From: Heliocidaris erythrogramma
Taxonomy: Eukaryota > Echinodermata > Echinoidea > Camarodonta > Echinometridae
Direction: 5' to 3'
Length of the DNA stretch: 64,000 nt
NCBI GenBank assembly: GCA_025617745.1
Contig: CM046867.1
Location: forward strand, 26,652,705 to 26,716,704
Below are positions 22,279-56,682 of this stretch, one piece after another. Numbering within the stretch: position 1 is the first letter of the stretch; every line of letters begins with the position of its first letter. Under the pieces are notes generated by a model that worked only from the letters and a program-made list of their open reading frames with translations, had not been told where the DNA came from and did no database searches. The position numbers and the translations under genes are program-made.

Positions 22279-23549
22279 TACAAGGGTTCTTGGAGGAGAA
22301 GGTCAAGTCAATGTCAAGATCTCATCAATGACAATGACAAGAGTCAAGTTAACATTGTTCATTTTAGAAGAGAAGATTTCACATACGCTATGCTGGAAAG
22401 CATCCGCATATCCAGTCTGAATCTAAATTGTGGTATTATTCATGTCCATGGAAGGCCAATGTGTCATCAGTTGTACCAATGGGAATATATATTAGCCAGT
22501 AGATAGTGATGCTAAGTCTTGTACTGCACAAATGACTTAAACTCCATCATTAATGTAGTCTCGCTTGGTCTGGTACTTACCAGAAGGAATAGGATACATT
22601 TTAAAGTGTTTTCCCCATAATTCTTTGAAATAACCAGGAAATGGCAGTTTGGGAAAGTGTTCCAGGCTTAGGATATGTCTATCTTTCACTAGAGTTATCA
22701 CCCCCCAATATGTCTCCTAGTCCAAAATGTACATTTAGTTCATTCATTTATTTTGTCATGAAGTGCGTGAGGTATGGCTTCTACTCTGATTTCATGAGTA
22801 CAAACAAACTTTAAAATCAAACATAGATTAAATTATCACTAGTTGAAACCCAAACAGGACAGAGGAGTGATTAGGCTCATTCTTGTGTCTTTGTACACTG
22901 CAATTCCTTCAGAGTGTTGTTAAGCTTTTAAGCATACACGAGTAAGGACAAGCCTGTCTATGATCCATGTAGCATGTGTAACTCTAAACCTCCATTATGA
23001 TGTTAGATTGACGTTATGAAGTTCCTTCTCTAACCTTGCCAAGCCATTTTACCGTTCTCCCTATTGCATATAACAATTATCTTTCTCCGTGTGCAACACT
23101 ATAATTATTTCAGCCAGCCATGTTGGGACTTAAGAAATTCTAGCTTGCATATTCTATTTTGTTGTTGTTGAAGGGGACTGCTAATTTAGTTGAAAAGTAC
23201 TGGATAGAGTCATATTTTGAATATTGTCAGTTGAATCCTCCATTGAACAATTGCATTCATCAGCAGGTTGAATTTGATTCAACAAGCAAACTTGATCAAT
23301 CAGAACCTAAACAGAAAGATTGTGGCTCAGCTAAAAGGGACAGAAAGTTTGTGAAGCACAAGGCAATGCATGCATTAACGCGTTATAGTTATATACAATA
23401 GGGAGAATTATTCGCTTGTACCTAATTGGTATCAAAGTGGAACGAACTCATGTTAACATGACTCATTGTAGATAAAACAAAATCTGTATATCCTTTATAT
23501 GACCTATAAAAAATATTGTACATGTATATAGCACAGTAAGTATTTGTAC

Positions 23550-23555
23550 AATAAA
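23550..23555 (+). terminator. Candidate polyadenylation signal of UBE2
   Basis: AATAAA followed by an A-run, 1.27 kb after the stop. A second AATAAA at 26138-26143 is an alternative for a longer UTR. Without transcripts the choice is open. Confidence 0.35.
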
Positions 23556-24132
23556 AAAATCTGTGTTCACAACCTAACAAAGGAAAAGGAAAGATTAGTG
23601 TATGTTGTTTTTATCATATTTGGTACTTCATTAATGATTACACATTCACAAACACTTTCAAGAAATTTAAATTTGGTAATTTCAATTCTTATATTGAATT
23701 TCTTTTTGACTTATGAGTGGTCTTTGTAATGCTGGTTATTTTGAGCTCACAATTCGGGAATTTTTGAAAATGTTTTTGATCATGTTCAATATTTTTAACA
23801 TTCATTTAAACTTCAGCAGATTTGAAACTCTTAATATTGTGCTCTTTATATTCAAGCATTGACATACATGTAGAGAGTGGTTCATTGTGACTATGCACGG
23901 AAAGACGTACACACAATTCCCTGTAAATTTTAATTGTATTAGTACTAGGAGTTTTAGCCGGTGCTAAAAATTGGCAGTTATAACAAATTAAAGAAAATGT
24001 GTGAGATCATACACTCTCCAGTTAGTTTTACTTGCTCCATTTAAGTAGTGCACAATAGATGATATTATAGCCAAAGCTCTGATGCAACCTCATTATACAT
24101 GATGTCAATTATTGTAGGCAGATAAGCTTCTT

Positions 24133-24533
24133 AGGCCCGAATTCACAAAGGTGGTAATAGATTTGTACCATGGTTTATGCAGATTTTGTGGTATAAGTGC
24201 GCTTAATTTCGCGCATACACTTAGAAAGATCCAATAATGAACGCGCGTGATAAGCAAAGTGCGCAAATTTCACGCCAGTTGCCATGGTTTAGACCATGGT
24301 TTAGAAAATAATTTAGACCATGGTTTAGACCATGGTTTATGTAAATTAATTGAAATAAACTGCGTAAATTTACATAGACCATGGCAACTAGCGTAAAATT
24401 TGCGCCCTTTGCTAATCACGCACGTTCATTATTGGGTCTTTCTAAGTGTACGCGCGAAATCAAGCGCACTTATACCACAAAATTTGCTTAAACCATGGTA
24501 CAGATCTATTACCACCTTTGTGAATTCAGGCCT
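24133..24533. mobile_element. 400-bp foldback palindrome with ACCATGGT core repeats
   Basis: The left half (AGGCCCGAATTCACAAAGGTGG...) is mirrored almost base for base by the right half (...CCACCTTTGTGAATTCAGGCCT). The centre carries repeated TTTAGACCATGGTTTA motifs and a short asymmetric loop (about 24310-24345). Arms are about 190 bp with few mismatches. No open frame. Foldback-type or MITE element. Confidence 0.85.
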
Positions 24534-26379
24534 TTAAGTGTAGATGACAAATGCACAAATTACAATGTTGCTCTTCAGTTTGCCTTCACCATGGAAAGTT
24601 ATTGCTTTCAACCGTTTTCTAATCAAGATTTACTTGTAGTATTGATCTGATATCTTATCTTGTGGAATTATTAGGTATCCCAATTGCCTGTACATGCTTT
24701 AAATTAATTTGAAAGAAAGGCAAAGTTGATTGTCTACATTTACTAAATGATGTTAGTTATGTCAAGTTATTTCCAGTAGTAATTGGAGGAGAGCTTGGAA
24801 TCTTGCTACGGGCACGCTATATTTCATAATGTCTTTTGTGGATTTCAACAGCATGAAACAACATACGGTACTGTTCAGCATATGAATGACTTGCAACAAA
24901 ATGTATCTAATAATATATGGGGAGGAGAATAACTCGTCATGTCTAACCAAAGATGGAAAGAAAATCCTCCTTTAGCAGCACAGAAAACATTATCTTTGCT
25001 TGAAACTCTACAAAATTGTTATTATTCCTTTATTGAAGAGTTAGTTTATACTTTTTTAATCAATGTTCTAGAGGGGGGCCTACACAAATGTGAAATATGT
25101 AGAATTAACCTAATTTGTTTTGAATATTCTTGTTTGTATGAGCATGGTGTGACTTTTTGCATGCCCCTTGTACATGTATATTTAGTTATATGTCCCTGCT
25201 ATGGGTAATAGGGGAATTAAAAACAATGTTTTCACTGGGTTGGTTTGTATAATCTCAAAGGCTAGTTCTCCCGTATGCTGCACTTGCCCCATCTTTGAAT
25301 CTTTTCTGTGAATCTGTGTCTGATTTTTCATTCACCAGTTTTGTTTGCACGTGTACCTGTTAACTCAATCACATTTTAATCATGTTAAAAATTAAAAGCC
25401 AATAGGATGGTGCATTTTTATTTTATGTTATACAGACAGTTTGATTTAGCAGCTCTGGTGAGGGAATTCACCATGCTGTATGAACCATGTGAGCTATAGG
25501 CCAATTGGTCTTCAATCAAAACATTAGTTTCAATGAAGTCTACATGGAACATGTATTGGTACTATAATTTGTTCTTAGGATCAGCCATGCTCCTGTTTGT
25601 TATCCACTTCTCTACCACTTTCTTATTCAAAGGTGTTTTTTTTACCACACATACGTACAAAGAAGAAAAAGTCTAGATTCACTCCCTCTAAAGATAGGAA
25701 AAATCATCTCATGAAAGATGTAGAAATTGCTTTACTGCTTTACTCATAATTTTCTTGTATTGTTCATATCGAAGATAAAATAATGATAAGGAAAATTTTA
25801 TATTGTACATGGTATATTGTGTCGAAGGACACAATATTGTGTAGAGCATTTATAAAGAAGTGTTATATGCCTTACCATATTGTTATATGTATGTTGAAGA
25901 ATGCATTATGTGTCTGTGTTTTGGTTATTGTTGTTGTATGCCCAGCATAGGAGTACACATTATATCACACTGTTATAGCAGTGACTAGCTTTGCACACGG
26001 TGCATATGGAATCCTGTATCCAGTGCAACATAGTGGAGTGTGCAGTCAGTCCATACGTGAGCATTATATTTGTATTTATGATACTAATTGGTTGTACAGG
26101 TAGATAGAAATACAGGATAATAAGCCTGTGCTTCTTTAATAAAACTTGTTTCTTTCAAAACATGTCCAGTAGTATGTCTGATATTGATTGGATGTCACAC
26201 ACTAAGATTTAGACATGTACACAAATCTGTGTTTGCCATAAGCTAGTCACAAGTCTGCTTTATGGGATTTAATCCAAAATATACATTAAGTGTCTTTCAA
26301 TATCTAATAATATGAACTATTTCCAAAAATAGCCGGTTCCGGCTCCCTCGGAACGTAGCTTACGCTATAAAAGGCGCTT

Positions 26380-26450
26380 GCAGCGGCGATTGTCCACATT
26401 GCCTGACGAAGACTAGCAGTTAGCGGTCGAAACGTCGCAACCTTCGTTTG
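26380..26450 (+). mobile_element. Penelope-like element signature
   Basis: The string CTGACGAAGACTAGCAG followed by GGTCGAAACGTCGCAACC resembles the conserved terminal motif of Penelope-like retroelements (CTGANGAAGNC...GTCGAAACGT, from memory). A TATAAAAGG lies just upstream (about 26366). No reverse-transcriptase or GIY-YIG frame is adjacent, so this would be a solo terminal piece. Confidence 0.45.
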
Positions 26451-26800
26451 CTCCATCGTGTGACAACAGATAAACTCATACTCTTATTGTACTACCACGA
26501 TGATCATCATCTTTCGCACTCTTTTAAAACTACATGTATATTATATCCTGACATTGTTTCAGTGATTTATTTGATGGCAAACATTTCAAATTTTCTTAAA
26601 AGCACACAATATACACAAAATACCTCACTATCTTTGCAGTGGCTTTGTAAATATTACGTCTGTAATGTCTACAGGCAATACCTGAAAGAAATAACTGCAG
26701 AAAATTGATTTTCAAAATGTTCGCTTATTTTAGAGACATAATGTAGTTGTCTGTGTGGTAATGGTATAGTTGATGATGTCTGCAGTAAAATGATTAGTAG

Positions 26801-27470
26801 GGTATCTAAGAGGGGTATCCGTGCACCCCCCCCCCAGGACTAAACGAAACCAACTTTTTTAACTTCTTCATAATATGCTTAAAAACATTCAAGATGTTAA
26901 CAAGAAAAAAAAGTGGCCCCGAATAGGGAAAATCAAGGGGGCGTCAAGGTGGTAAAAAAATGCCCTTTTCAAATTTTGTTGAGAGGTCCTTTTGTACTAC
27001 CGTCACATTTTGACCTGTAACTTTCTGTATGGTTATCAGATTGGTATGAAAATTGGTAGCGTTCTTGCCAGTACTGTTCTACACATTTTGATATAAAAAA
27101 TATATCCATATCAAAATGTATGTTGCCATGGCAACAGTTATCATGAATGAAAATCTAAGTAGAATAGAAGAATTTCATATTTTTTTCAAAGAAAATTGCT
27201 TAGACATGAAAACAATCACTTCAGTATGAGTTTGGTGCAATATTCATGGTGTTTAATGACATTTCCTATCAGTTTGAAACATATACAACATATATTGATA
27301 AAAGGAACTCAATTGCATATTGGCATAGTAATATGTTATGCGTATTACAAACCTATTGTTTTCGCATATTTTTCAAAATTTTGCAGTCTTTATGCATTAA
27401 GAATATGGACAGCTTCATTTTAACCTGCAACCCTGTTTTGTGATAATCTGATTATAATAAAGCTTGATGC
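26801..27470 (+). repeat. Direct duplication, copy 1 (about 0.66 kb)
   Basis: Begins GGTATCTAAGAGGGGTATCC and ends TTATAATAAAGCTTGATGC. Copy 2 at 27601-28264 is co-linear and well over 90 percent identical; the two are separated by 130 bp. Short frames inside are shared by both copies but carry no domain. Confidence 0.9.
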
Positions 27471-27600
27471 GGATGTGTGTACCAATATGTCACTCATTTT
27501 GACACATGTTATAATATCTGTTGTCATGACAACCATTGTTATAACTAGTAAACTCACCCCCCCTTTTTTGCGTTTAGAATTACCAAGAAGGACGTATTAC

Positions 27601-28264
27601 GGTATCTAAGAGGGGTATCCGTGCACCCCCATGACTAAACGAAACCGACTGTTTTAACTTCTTCATAGTATGCTTAAAACATCAAGATGTTCACAAGAAA
27701 AAAAAAGTGGCCCCTTGGAAAATCAAGGGGGCGTCAAGATGGTCAAAAAATGCCCTTTTCAAATTTTGTTGAGAGGTCCTTTTGTACTACCGTCACATTT
27801 TGACCTGTAACTTTCTGTATGGTCATCAGATTGGTATGAAAATTGGTAGGGTTCTTGCCAGTACTGTTCTACACATTTTGATATAAAAAAAATATATCCA
27901 TGTCAAAATGTGTGTTGTCATGGCAACAGTTATCATGAATGAAAATCTAAGTAGAATAGAAGAATTTCGGTTTTTTTTTTCAAAGAAAATTGCTTAGACA
28001 TGAAAACAATCACTTCAGTATGAGTTTGATGCAATATTCATGGTGTTTAATGACATTTCCTATCACTTTGAAACATATACAACATATATTGATAAAAGGA
28101 ACTCAATTGCATATTGGCATAGTAATATGTTATGCGTATTACAAACTTATTGTTTTCGCGTATTTTTCAAGATTTCGCAGTCTTTATGCATTAAGAATAC
28201 GGACAGCTCCATTTTAACCTGCAACCCTGTTTTGTGATAATCTGATTATAATAAAGCTTGATGC
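27601..28264 (+). repeat. Direct duplication, copy 2
   Basis: Same ends as copy 1. Differences include a shorter C run after GTGCACCCC, a missing GAATAGG segment and a longer T run near 27970. Confidence 0.9.
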
Positions 28265-28479
28265 TTAAAGTCCTCTTTACCCTTAACTATCCCATCCACC
28301 CAACAAAGTCCTAACCTATCTCACCTCCCCTACAACATATACCATCACACCAAACTAGTTCTCACTGCGTTCTGCCGAACGGGCTCAAACTGTTTACGGT
28401 CTTTTTACGAATTTCATGGACGGGCTTGGACGAGAAGGGTGCTCCAGAACTTCGAGCCTGCTCAAAATTTTCTGGCGGC

Positions 28480-28910
28480 CATCCCGTTCTGAATACCCTC
28501 ATTCGGGGCAGCGGGATGTCCGGCTATCCTGATCTTCGGGCAGGAAGGTGCCTAAAGTTAATAACTGTTATGAATATCTAGTTTATTTTGATGGCAAAAT
28601 CATATATTCCAGAGACAACAAAGTGACTTTTTATTTGATCGTTCGTAAGATTTAGAAACGACCGGGATGGTTTCGGCAGCAAACACCCTCGTACTCGGGC
28701 AGTGAGGTGCCTGAATGTCCTTATATTTGGCAGCGAGGTTAACGAAAACAATTTAACTTGATGACGAAATAAAATTTCGACCATGATAAAGTGTCTAGGC
28801 CTATTTTATGCTCGTTCATTTCGCTGGCTCAACATGTAGAAAACAGGATGGTTGATATTCGGGCAAGAGGCGTCACCGCCCCCCCCCCTCCGCCCTCACA
28901 TTAAAAAATG
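28480..28910. mobile_element. Degraded repeat sharing TTCGGGCAG...GAGGTGCC motifs with 38503-38743
   Basis: Contains CGGGCAGGAAGGTGCCTAA, CTCGGGCAGTGAGGTGCCTG and ATTCGGGCAAGAGGCGTCACC. The last two correspond in reverse orientation to GGGCACCTCGCTGCCCGA and GACGCCTCTTGCCCGAAT in the element at 38503-38743. Borders unclear. Confidence 0.45.
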
Positions 28911-30462
28911 CTCCGCGGGCCCTGTCCTATCCAAGATGATTTAAACATAATATTGTTAAGGAAAAAAAACAGTTTATAAACTCCTGACCCCGAATCAGTC
29001 AATGGTTACACCGTACTCTACCAATTAAATTTAAACCAATTATTTGCCAGTTTGCCTAACTAACATTATTTCTGGGGTTTTTTTATCACAAGATTTTGTG
29101 CATACTCCCCCAAAATCAGTAATCAAAAGAAAAGGATTACAGGAATATCAATGACCAGTCGAATGTTTTCATTCAGAGATCGACGGGATTTTCTATAAAG
29201 TTGATTGAATCATCAGAACATCTTTGATTACAATGGCAAATTGGGTGTATAAAACAGCAGTTTGTTGAAGATTCAAAATGGCAAATTCTCGGGAGCTGCA
29301 AGGACTCCACCAAGTGGACCCAACCCAAATAGGGGCTTTGTGGACACATACATCACTCGAGGTAAAAAAAAATAATATCTCCCCCCCCCTCACCCCGCTT
29401 TCCACCGGCCTTGGAGCCATCCTCATCTGAGATGACGATGAGCCACCCCCCATCAGAGATGAAAATGACCTTGTTTCCCCGTGCTTCCTACGTGGATGTC
29501 TATATATCCTATACCTCGTCTAAAAATGATGAAATTATGGGAAATACATATTGCTTTACAATATTATCAAGTTATTTTACTTGCGGATTAGAATCAAACA
29601 CAAATAATTCATAATTATTCATAAAGTTTGAAAACTTTGTTTATTTCTAGAATTAAGGTTACTTCTGATCAAATTCACGTGACATAAGTTAGCTTTAATG
29701 AAAGAGTTTGATTAATACATTTTCATACATATTAATTTATCTAAGATATTCCCCAGGGCATTCATTAGTTAAACCATATTTTGAGGGATGTTTTCGCTCA
29801 TTATCGCATGGGAGTGGTAATTACAGATGCAAGTCAGTATCGGTGGTGCTCATTGAACCGGTTCAGTGATTCTCTCATTAATATTTCAAAATGGTCCCTC
29901 TCACGAAGTGAGTGGAGCAAACATATGTGCCCCCCCTCCCCTATACACACCATCATACAGGACAAAGCTTTCTCATTTGGGAGCACATAAGAGACAAATA
30001 CGTGTTCACTCGAGAAATTGGGGAGAGTATTATTGTTTCAAGGAGGTGCTTGCCTAGTATACCTCCTTGGTTGTTCTTTTAATGACTATGGTATGACATG
30101 TGAACAGTTATATAATGTCTGCTAATTCTGCAAAAGTACTTCTTCTCTTGTGAATGAAATGGAGGGGCACTTTTTCATCTTGTAAGCGGTACTTCTATGG
30201 GAGCGGGACATATATCCAGGGCCCCCTTTTTCTGCCATCCATAATGGCCAACTATATGGATAGAAAGGGTACACATTTTTCTTCCCTTGATATTGGCCAT
30301 ATAGCTGGTAAATACAGTCAAATCATTTCCTTCCGCCGTACCATCAGCAGTTTAACCCTTTTTGTACGTCATATTTTTACAGGTCTGTGTTTCTCACAGC
30401 GAATTATTAACAATTATTGAAATTTATTAAAATTCTCTGAATTGGAGAAGGAAAAAGAAGAA

Positions 30463-30526
30463 GGAGGAGAAGAAGAAGAAGAAGAAGAAGAAGAAGAAGA
30501 AGAAGAAGAAGAAGAAGAAGAAGAAG
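30463..30526. repeat. (GAA)n trinucleotide repeat
   Basis: About twenty GAA/AGA units in a row, read directly. Confidence 0.95.
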
Positions 30527-30920
30527 GGCATTATAATTATTAGGTGTCATTATATTACAAAATCTCTGACAAGGCAAGCAAGCAACAAACGAAAGAAGAG
30601 GTAATCAACATAATAAGGGAGTGCGACTTGGGTTTAAAAACAAGGGGGGGGGGGGGCACGGACTAGTTGTGCCTAGCTAGCTCCCCTCTTGTTCCGTCAG
30701 TGCGCGATGTATTCAAACACTTGTCAGTATATATATTATAGAGAGAGAGACATCCTGAAATGCGCTCCGACACAAAGATCACAGGGTACTTTTGTAGTTC
30801 GTCCTCCATCAACTAAAAGTCATATGGGGTGCGTATAGTCCACTAATTACACGCAGTTTGGTTAAGTATCCATTATCTGTCAATGTTCGCCTATTTCTTC
30901 AAAAATTATTTCTGGATAGA

Positions 30921-52886
<21,966 letters not shown>

Positions 52887-53189
52887 TTTTTTTTTTCAAT
52901 TTCAGATGAAGGCGGTAAATGTTATAACCAACTTCTTCACATCACTTAAATAACAGATAAGGTTGAAAAACAAACAAGGAATACTTTGGAAATTTAGAAT
53001 GGCTATCTTCCCCATGCTGGCCTGCATATAATTTTAATTTGATAATTATGTTGGATTTTATCACTATTTGAATATCAACCAAATACGAATTTGTCGTTTC
53101 ATTCAGTGAATGAGTGATGTTATATCAAATTTTGAATTAAAAATTGAAGAGGGAAGTTTAGACAGAGTATGTTATTATCATCTATTTTT

Positions 53190-54004
53190 ATGCCTCCGCC
53201 CACCGTAGGTGGTGCCGGAGGCATTATGTTTTCGGGTCGTCCGTCCGTCCGTCCGTCCCCTTTTCGTTCTCGCGATAACTTCAAAACCGTTTGGCGGATC
53301 AGTTTGTAACTTGGTCCATGTATGCATATGGGAGGGACGATGAACTGATTAGATTTGGGGGTCTCAAGGTCAAAGGTCAAAGGTCATAGAGGTCATTATA
53401 TACATAAAAATGGTTAGTTCTCGCAATTTAACTGAAGAACTGTTTGACAGATCAACTTCTAACCTGGCCCATGTTTGCATATGGGAGGGACGATGAACTG
53501 ATTAGATTTTAGGGTCTCAAGGTCAAAGGTCAAAGGTCAGAGGCGTCATTATGTACATAAAAATGATTCGTTCTTGCAATAACTTCAGTTGTTTGACAGA
53601 TCAACCTCTAACTTGGCCCACGTATGCATATGTGAGGGAAGATGAACTGATTAGATTTTAGGGGATCTCAAGGTCAAAGTTCAAAGGTCATAGAGGTCAT
53701 TATATACATAAAAATGGTTCGTGATGTATGGAGTCTAGGCCTACCTATTTTTGAAATTTCAAGGGGACAGTGGTCTATTTGCTATAAAATATCTATTTCC
53801 TTGGTGTATTTGATGATTGTAAGTCATCAATGGTAATTAAGTTTTTTTATTTGAAAATAAAATGAAATAAATTTTCCGTCTCCTGTGCTTTTGAAGTGAA
53901 AAGATTTGTAATTTTGATGGACCAATCCTTTTTAAAGTACACACATGTATGCCATACATTGCCAATCTGATGATGGCGGAGGCGTGGTCGGAGATTCATC
54001 TAGT
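53190..54004 (+). mobile_element. GCCTCCGCC-ended element with three internal tandem units carrying AGGTCA arrays
   Basis: Starts ATGCCTCCGCCCACCGTAGG with a GCCGGAGGCATTATG hairpin partner and (GTCC)n, and ends GATGGCGGAGGCGTGGTC. The interior is three units of about 150 bp (from about 53262, 53411 and 53581), each with GATGAACTGATTAGATTT and a run of AAGGTCA repeats at 53366-53386, 53519-53539 and 53670-53690. No coding frame. This sequence type is common in marine invertebrate genomes (from memory). Confidence 0.8.
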
Positions 54005-54790
54005 TTAAATATGAGTTTAATAATTTCAAGTTGAAGGTAAAGGATTAATGCAGAATCATGATGCAAACATAATTAGACAAACTAACGTCAGACCTGGAAT
54101 ACATTCACAAAGGTTCACTTATAAAAATTTCATCTGTTCCTGCACTTTGAAATTATGCCAAGCTAACAAGAGACATTTTCTATTTTGTAAGATATACAAT
54201 TAGTAAAGCCGTTCGGATTGCTGCTTACTGCACAGAGAAAACGCTGTTTTAAAAATGCAAACAGTTCTTTACAATATGAACTGAACAGCCCGTTGTACAG
54301 TTCATATTAGCAATTTTTTTAAATATTAAACGGGTTGTATAAGTTAAACAACCTTTTCTGTGTGACTGTGTGTAGAGACAACTGCTTACTGCGAAGACAA
54401 TAGTCTACAAGGAGAAGGTGGGGGTGGGGGGGGGGGGGGTGGTTGTTACCTTCGAGGACTTTGAAAATTCAAATATTAGTGGAATTATCACCTCATATTC
54501 GTTGTAATTTCTCACATATAAATTCGCCAAAAAATCCGGAAGCTCACATTTGATTAATATTCTAACATGTAATATTAATTATGATTATCATTTTATTCTT
54601 TATCATTGGTATTAGCCGGTTTATTTCCCTTTGCAATAGACGTATTACCCCAGTAAAATTGTGCCATTATACCAACGGTGCATCCTGTTTATAACAAAAA
54701 TGTTAGCTGGTCGATTATAAATAAGATAAGATATATAGATAAGGCAATGCATTTATTTTCTTTAAGGTAGTGTAGTTATTATATTTACGA

Positions 54791-54992
54791 TACACTGAAA
54801 AAAATTACTGTATGAATTTACAGTAAATTAGTGGTAACCCGCTGCACGGTAAATTACTGTATTTTTCACGGTATTGTACTGTTTATTCTACAGTTAAATG
54901 GTAAACAGCGGTATATAACTGTAAAAATACAGTATTCAACTGTAAATGATACAGTATTTTACTGTGCAGCGGGTAATTTTTTTACAGTGTAT
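54791..54992. mobile_element. MITE with TACACTG.AAAAA / TTTTTACAGTGTA ends
   Basis: The outer ends are inverted and the interior has repeated TACTGTA and TTTACAGT words with a mirrored CCCGCTGCAC / GTGCAGCGGG. The ends match those of transposon B at 45981-46487, so probably the same superfamily. Confidence 0.8.
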
Positions 54993-55397
54993 ACTCCTAT
55001 AAAGTGATAACATTTTATTGATTTCTATTGCCGATATTATGATAATATAATGCACGTCGAAATTGTTTAGCATGTAATATTTTACTTTGAAATATAAAAT
55101 CCTTAAATAATTTCGGAAATGCATTATTATGCAAGTTTTGATTTTAGCTTGTCCCGTGCAACGTTTTCAAAGAAGTATATCTTTTAGGTCATTCCAGTTT
55201 GTTATCTTGTATTTACATTTCATTATTATATATAATAATAATTTCCTAAAAAGAATTACTCATGTTATGAAACATTTATTTCATATCAGAAGTGTACCTG
55301 TGTAATGCATTTTATATCTGTATGATTATTAAAAACCGGAAAGATATATATGAATGAAGGGATGACAGTGGATGTGTTGTGTACTATCATTATTCTA

Positions 55398-55508
55398 GTA
55401 TTTTGTTGACTAAAGTGCTACTAATATCACAGAATTTTAAGATTGACCTGCCGTATTTTGTTGACTAAAGTGCTATTAATATCACAGAATTTTAAGATTG
55501 ACCTGCGG
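55398..55508. repeat. Two-copy tandem repeat, unit 55 bp
   Basis: GTATTTTGTTGACTAAAGTG begins near 55399 and again near 55454. The copies differ at one or two bases. Confidence 0.9.
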
Positions 55509-55746
55509 TATGAAACATGAACAAGAATATGTTTCATGACATTGGAAGGTGAAAACTTGAAAGAATACAATTTCTTGGATGTTTGCAAGTCCTTATAGGC
55601 AGCTTTTTAAAAGATTATTTTATTTCTCAATTCATTCAATACATAAATAATTATGCAGCACATGCATAAACAAAATTGTGATTGATAGTAACATACATAT
55701 ACGTACATGTGTATGCTATATCAGATTCATTCAAGTTCTTGGCATT

Positions 55747-55922
55747 TTATTAAATTAGGTTTAAATGCAATTATTCTTTAAGTTTTTTTTTCAATTTGAT
55801 CTAAACCCAAATTAAAATGTTCCATTTTTTAATGTCTATTCATCAAATTACGTTTAAATGTATTATACCTCAGTTTTTTTTTTCAATTTGATCTACATGT
55901 AAACCCAGTTTAAAATGATAAA
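55747..55922. repeat. Two-copy direct repeat, unit about 100 bp
   Basis: The block AAATTA.GTTTAAATG, T-run, CAATTTGATCTA, AACCCA.ATTAAAATG is present twice with small indels. Confidence 0.75.
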
Positions 55923-56682
55923 ATATGTTTTTGAGGGTTACAAACAAACTTCGATATCACTTAACTTTTGATATCCTATATTTTGGACTGCAGCCAATCC
56001 TGTAAATCATTCCACTAGAAAACAACAAATAATTCTATTCACATCAGTTTACCATTTGGATTGCTGGTTTGAGTCTTGTGGAGGCATTTTGTTTTCCAGA
56101 AATGCGTTATAACAAAATTTTGTGACCCTTCGACTTTTTAAAAAAAACTTAACTTGGTTGGTCAACATGACCTGTTATATGGACTTTTTATTGCCTTCTT
56201 CCATGCCAGTGGTATTGCAGTGTAGAAATATAACATAGAAATATAGAAGCATCGATCCGCATAAAAACAAGCATGCTAAATCAAAGATGTATGCCAGTAC
56301 GTATGATGAGAGCCAGTACTCCGGCAGATGAAGAACCATAATAATATTCATCTCATGCGCTAATCAACAAGGGCATGCATGCTAGCGCGCTGTTGACGAC
56401 GAAGAAAGTACTTCTGATGGTAGCTGTAAAAGAAAAACAAGAAGGAAATAAAAATATGCCCTTGCAGTTTTTTCATATCAACCATATACATATATTTTGT
56501 CCTCCAGACAAGACTTTAGAATGAAAAAGACACATCTTGGAATGGTAAAAAATATCTGTCAGAGCTTTTTATCCGAATTTGAGAAAAACAATAATAAAGT
56601 AAATGAAATACATCACAGATTCGTGTGACAAGTTTTTGTGAAGTTGTTTACGTAAATTATAATGGAAGTCATGACTAATACT

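Larger units (their letters stand above)
22279..30920. other. UBE2 3' UTR and intergenic region
   Basis: No gene supported. Poly(A) candidates AATAAA are at 23550-23555 and 26138-26143. The region also holds the large palindrome (24133-24533), a Penelope-like signature (about 26380-26450), a 0.66-kb direct duplication (26801-28264), a degraded element (about 28480-28910) and a (GAA)n tract (30463-30526). The last 200 bp before 30921 form the presumed promoter of the esterase. Confidence 0.6.

Noticed and set aside
26403-26445. Hammerhead ribozyme (CTGACGA core followed by GAAA)
   Set aside because: The two core boxes are present with a possible 4-bp stem II, but stem I and stem III cannot both be formed with a proper cleavage triplet. 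Kept only as a Penelope-like motif.
27196-28237. Pairs of similar short frames in the two duplicated blocks
   Set aside because: Their similarity is explained by the DNA duplication; no sign of selection on the protein could be judged by eye.
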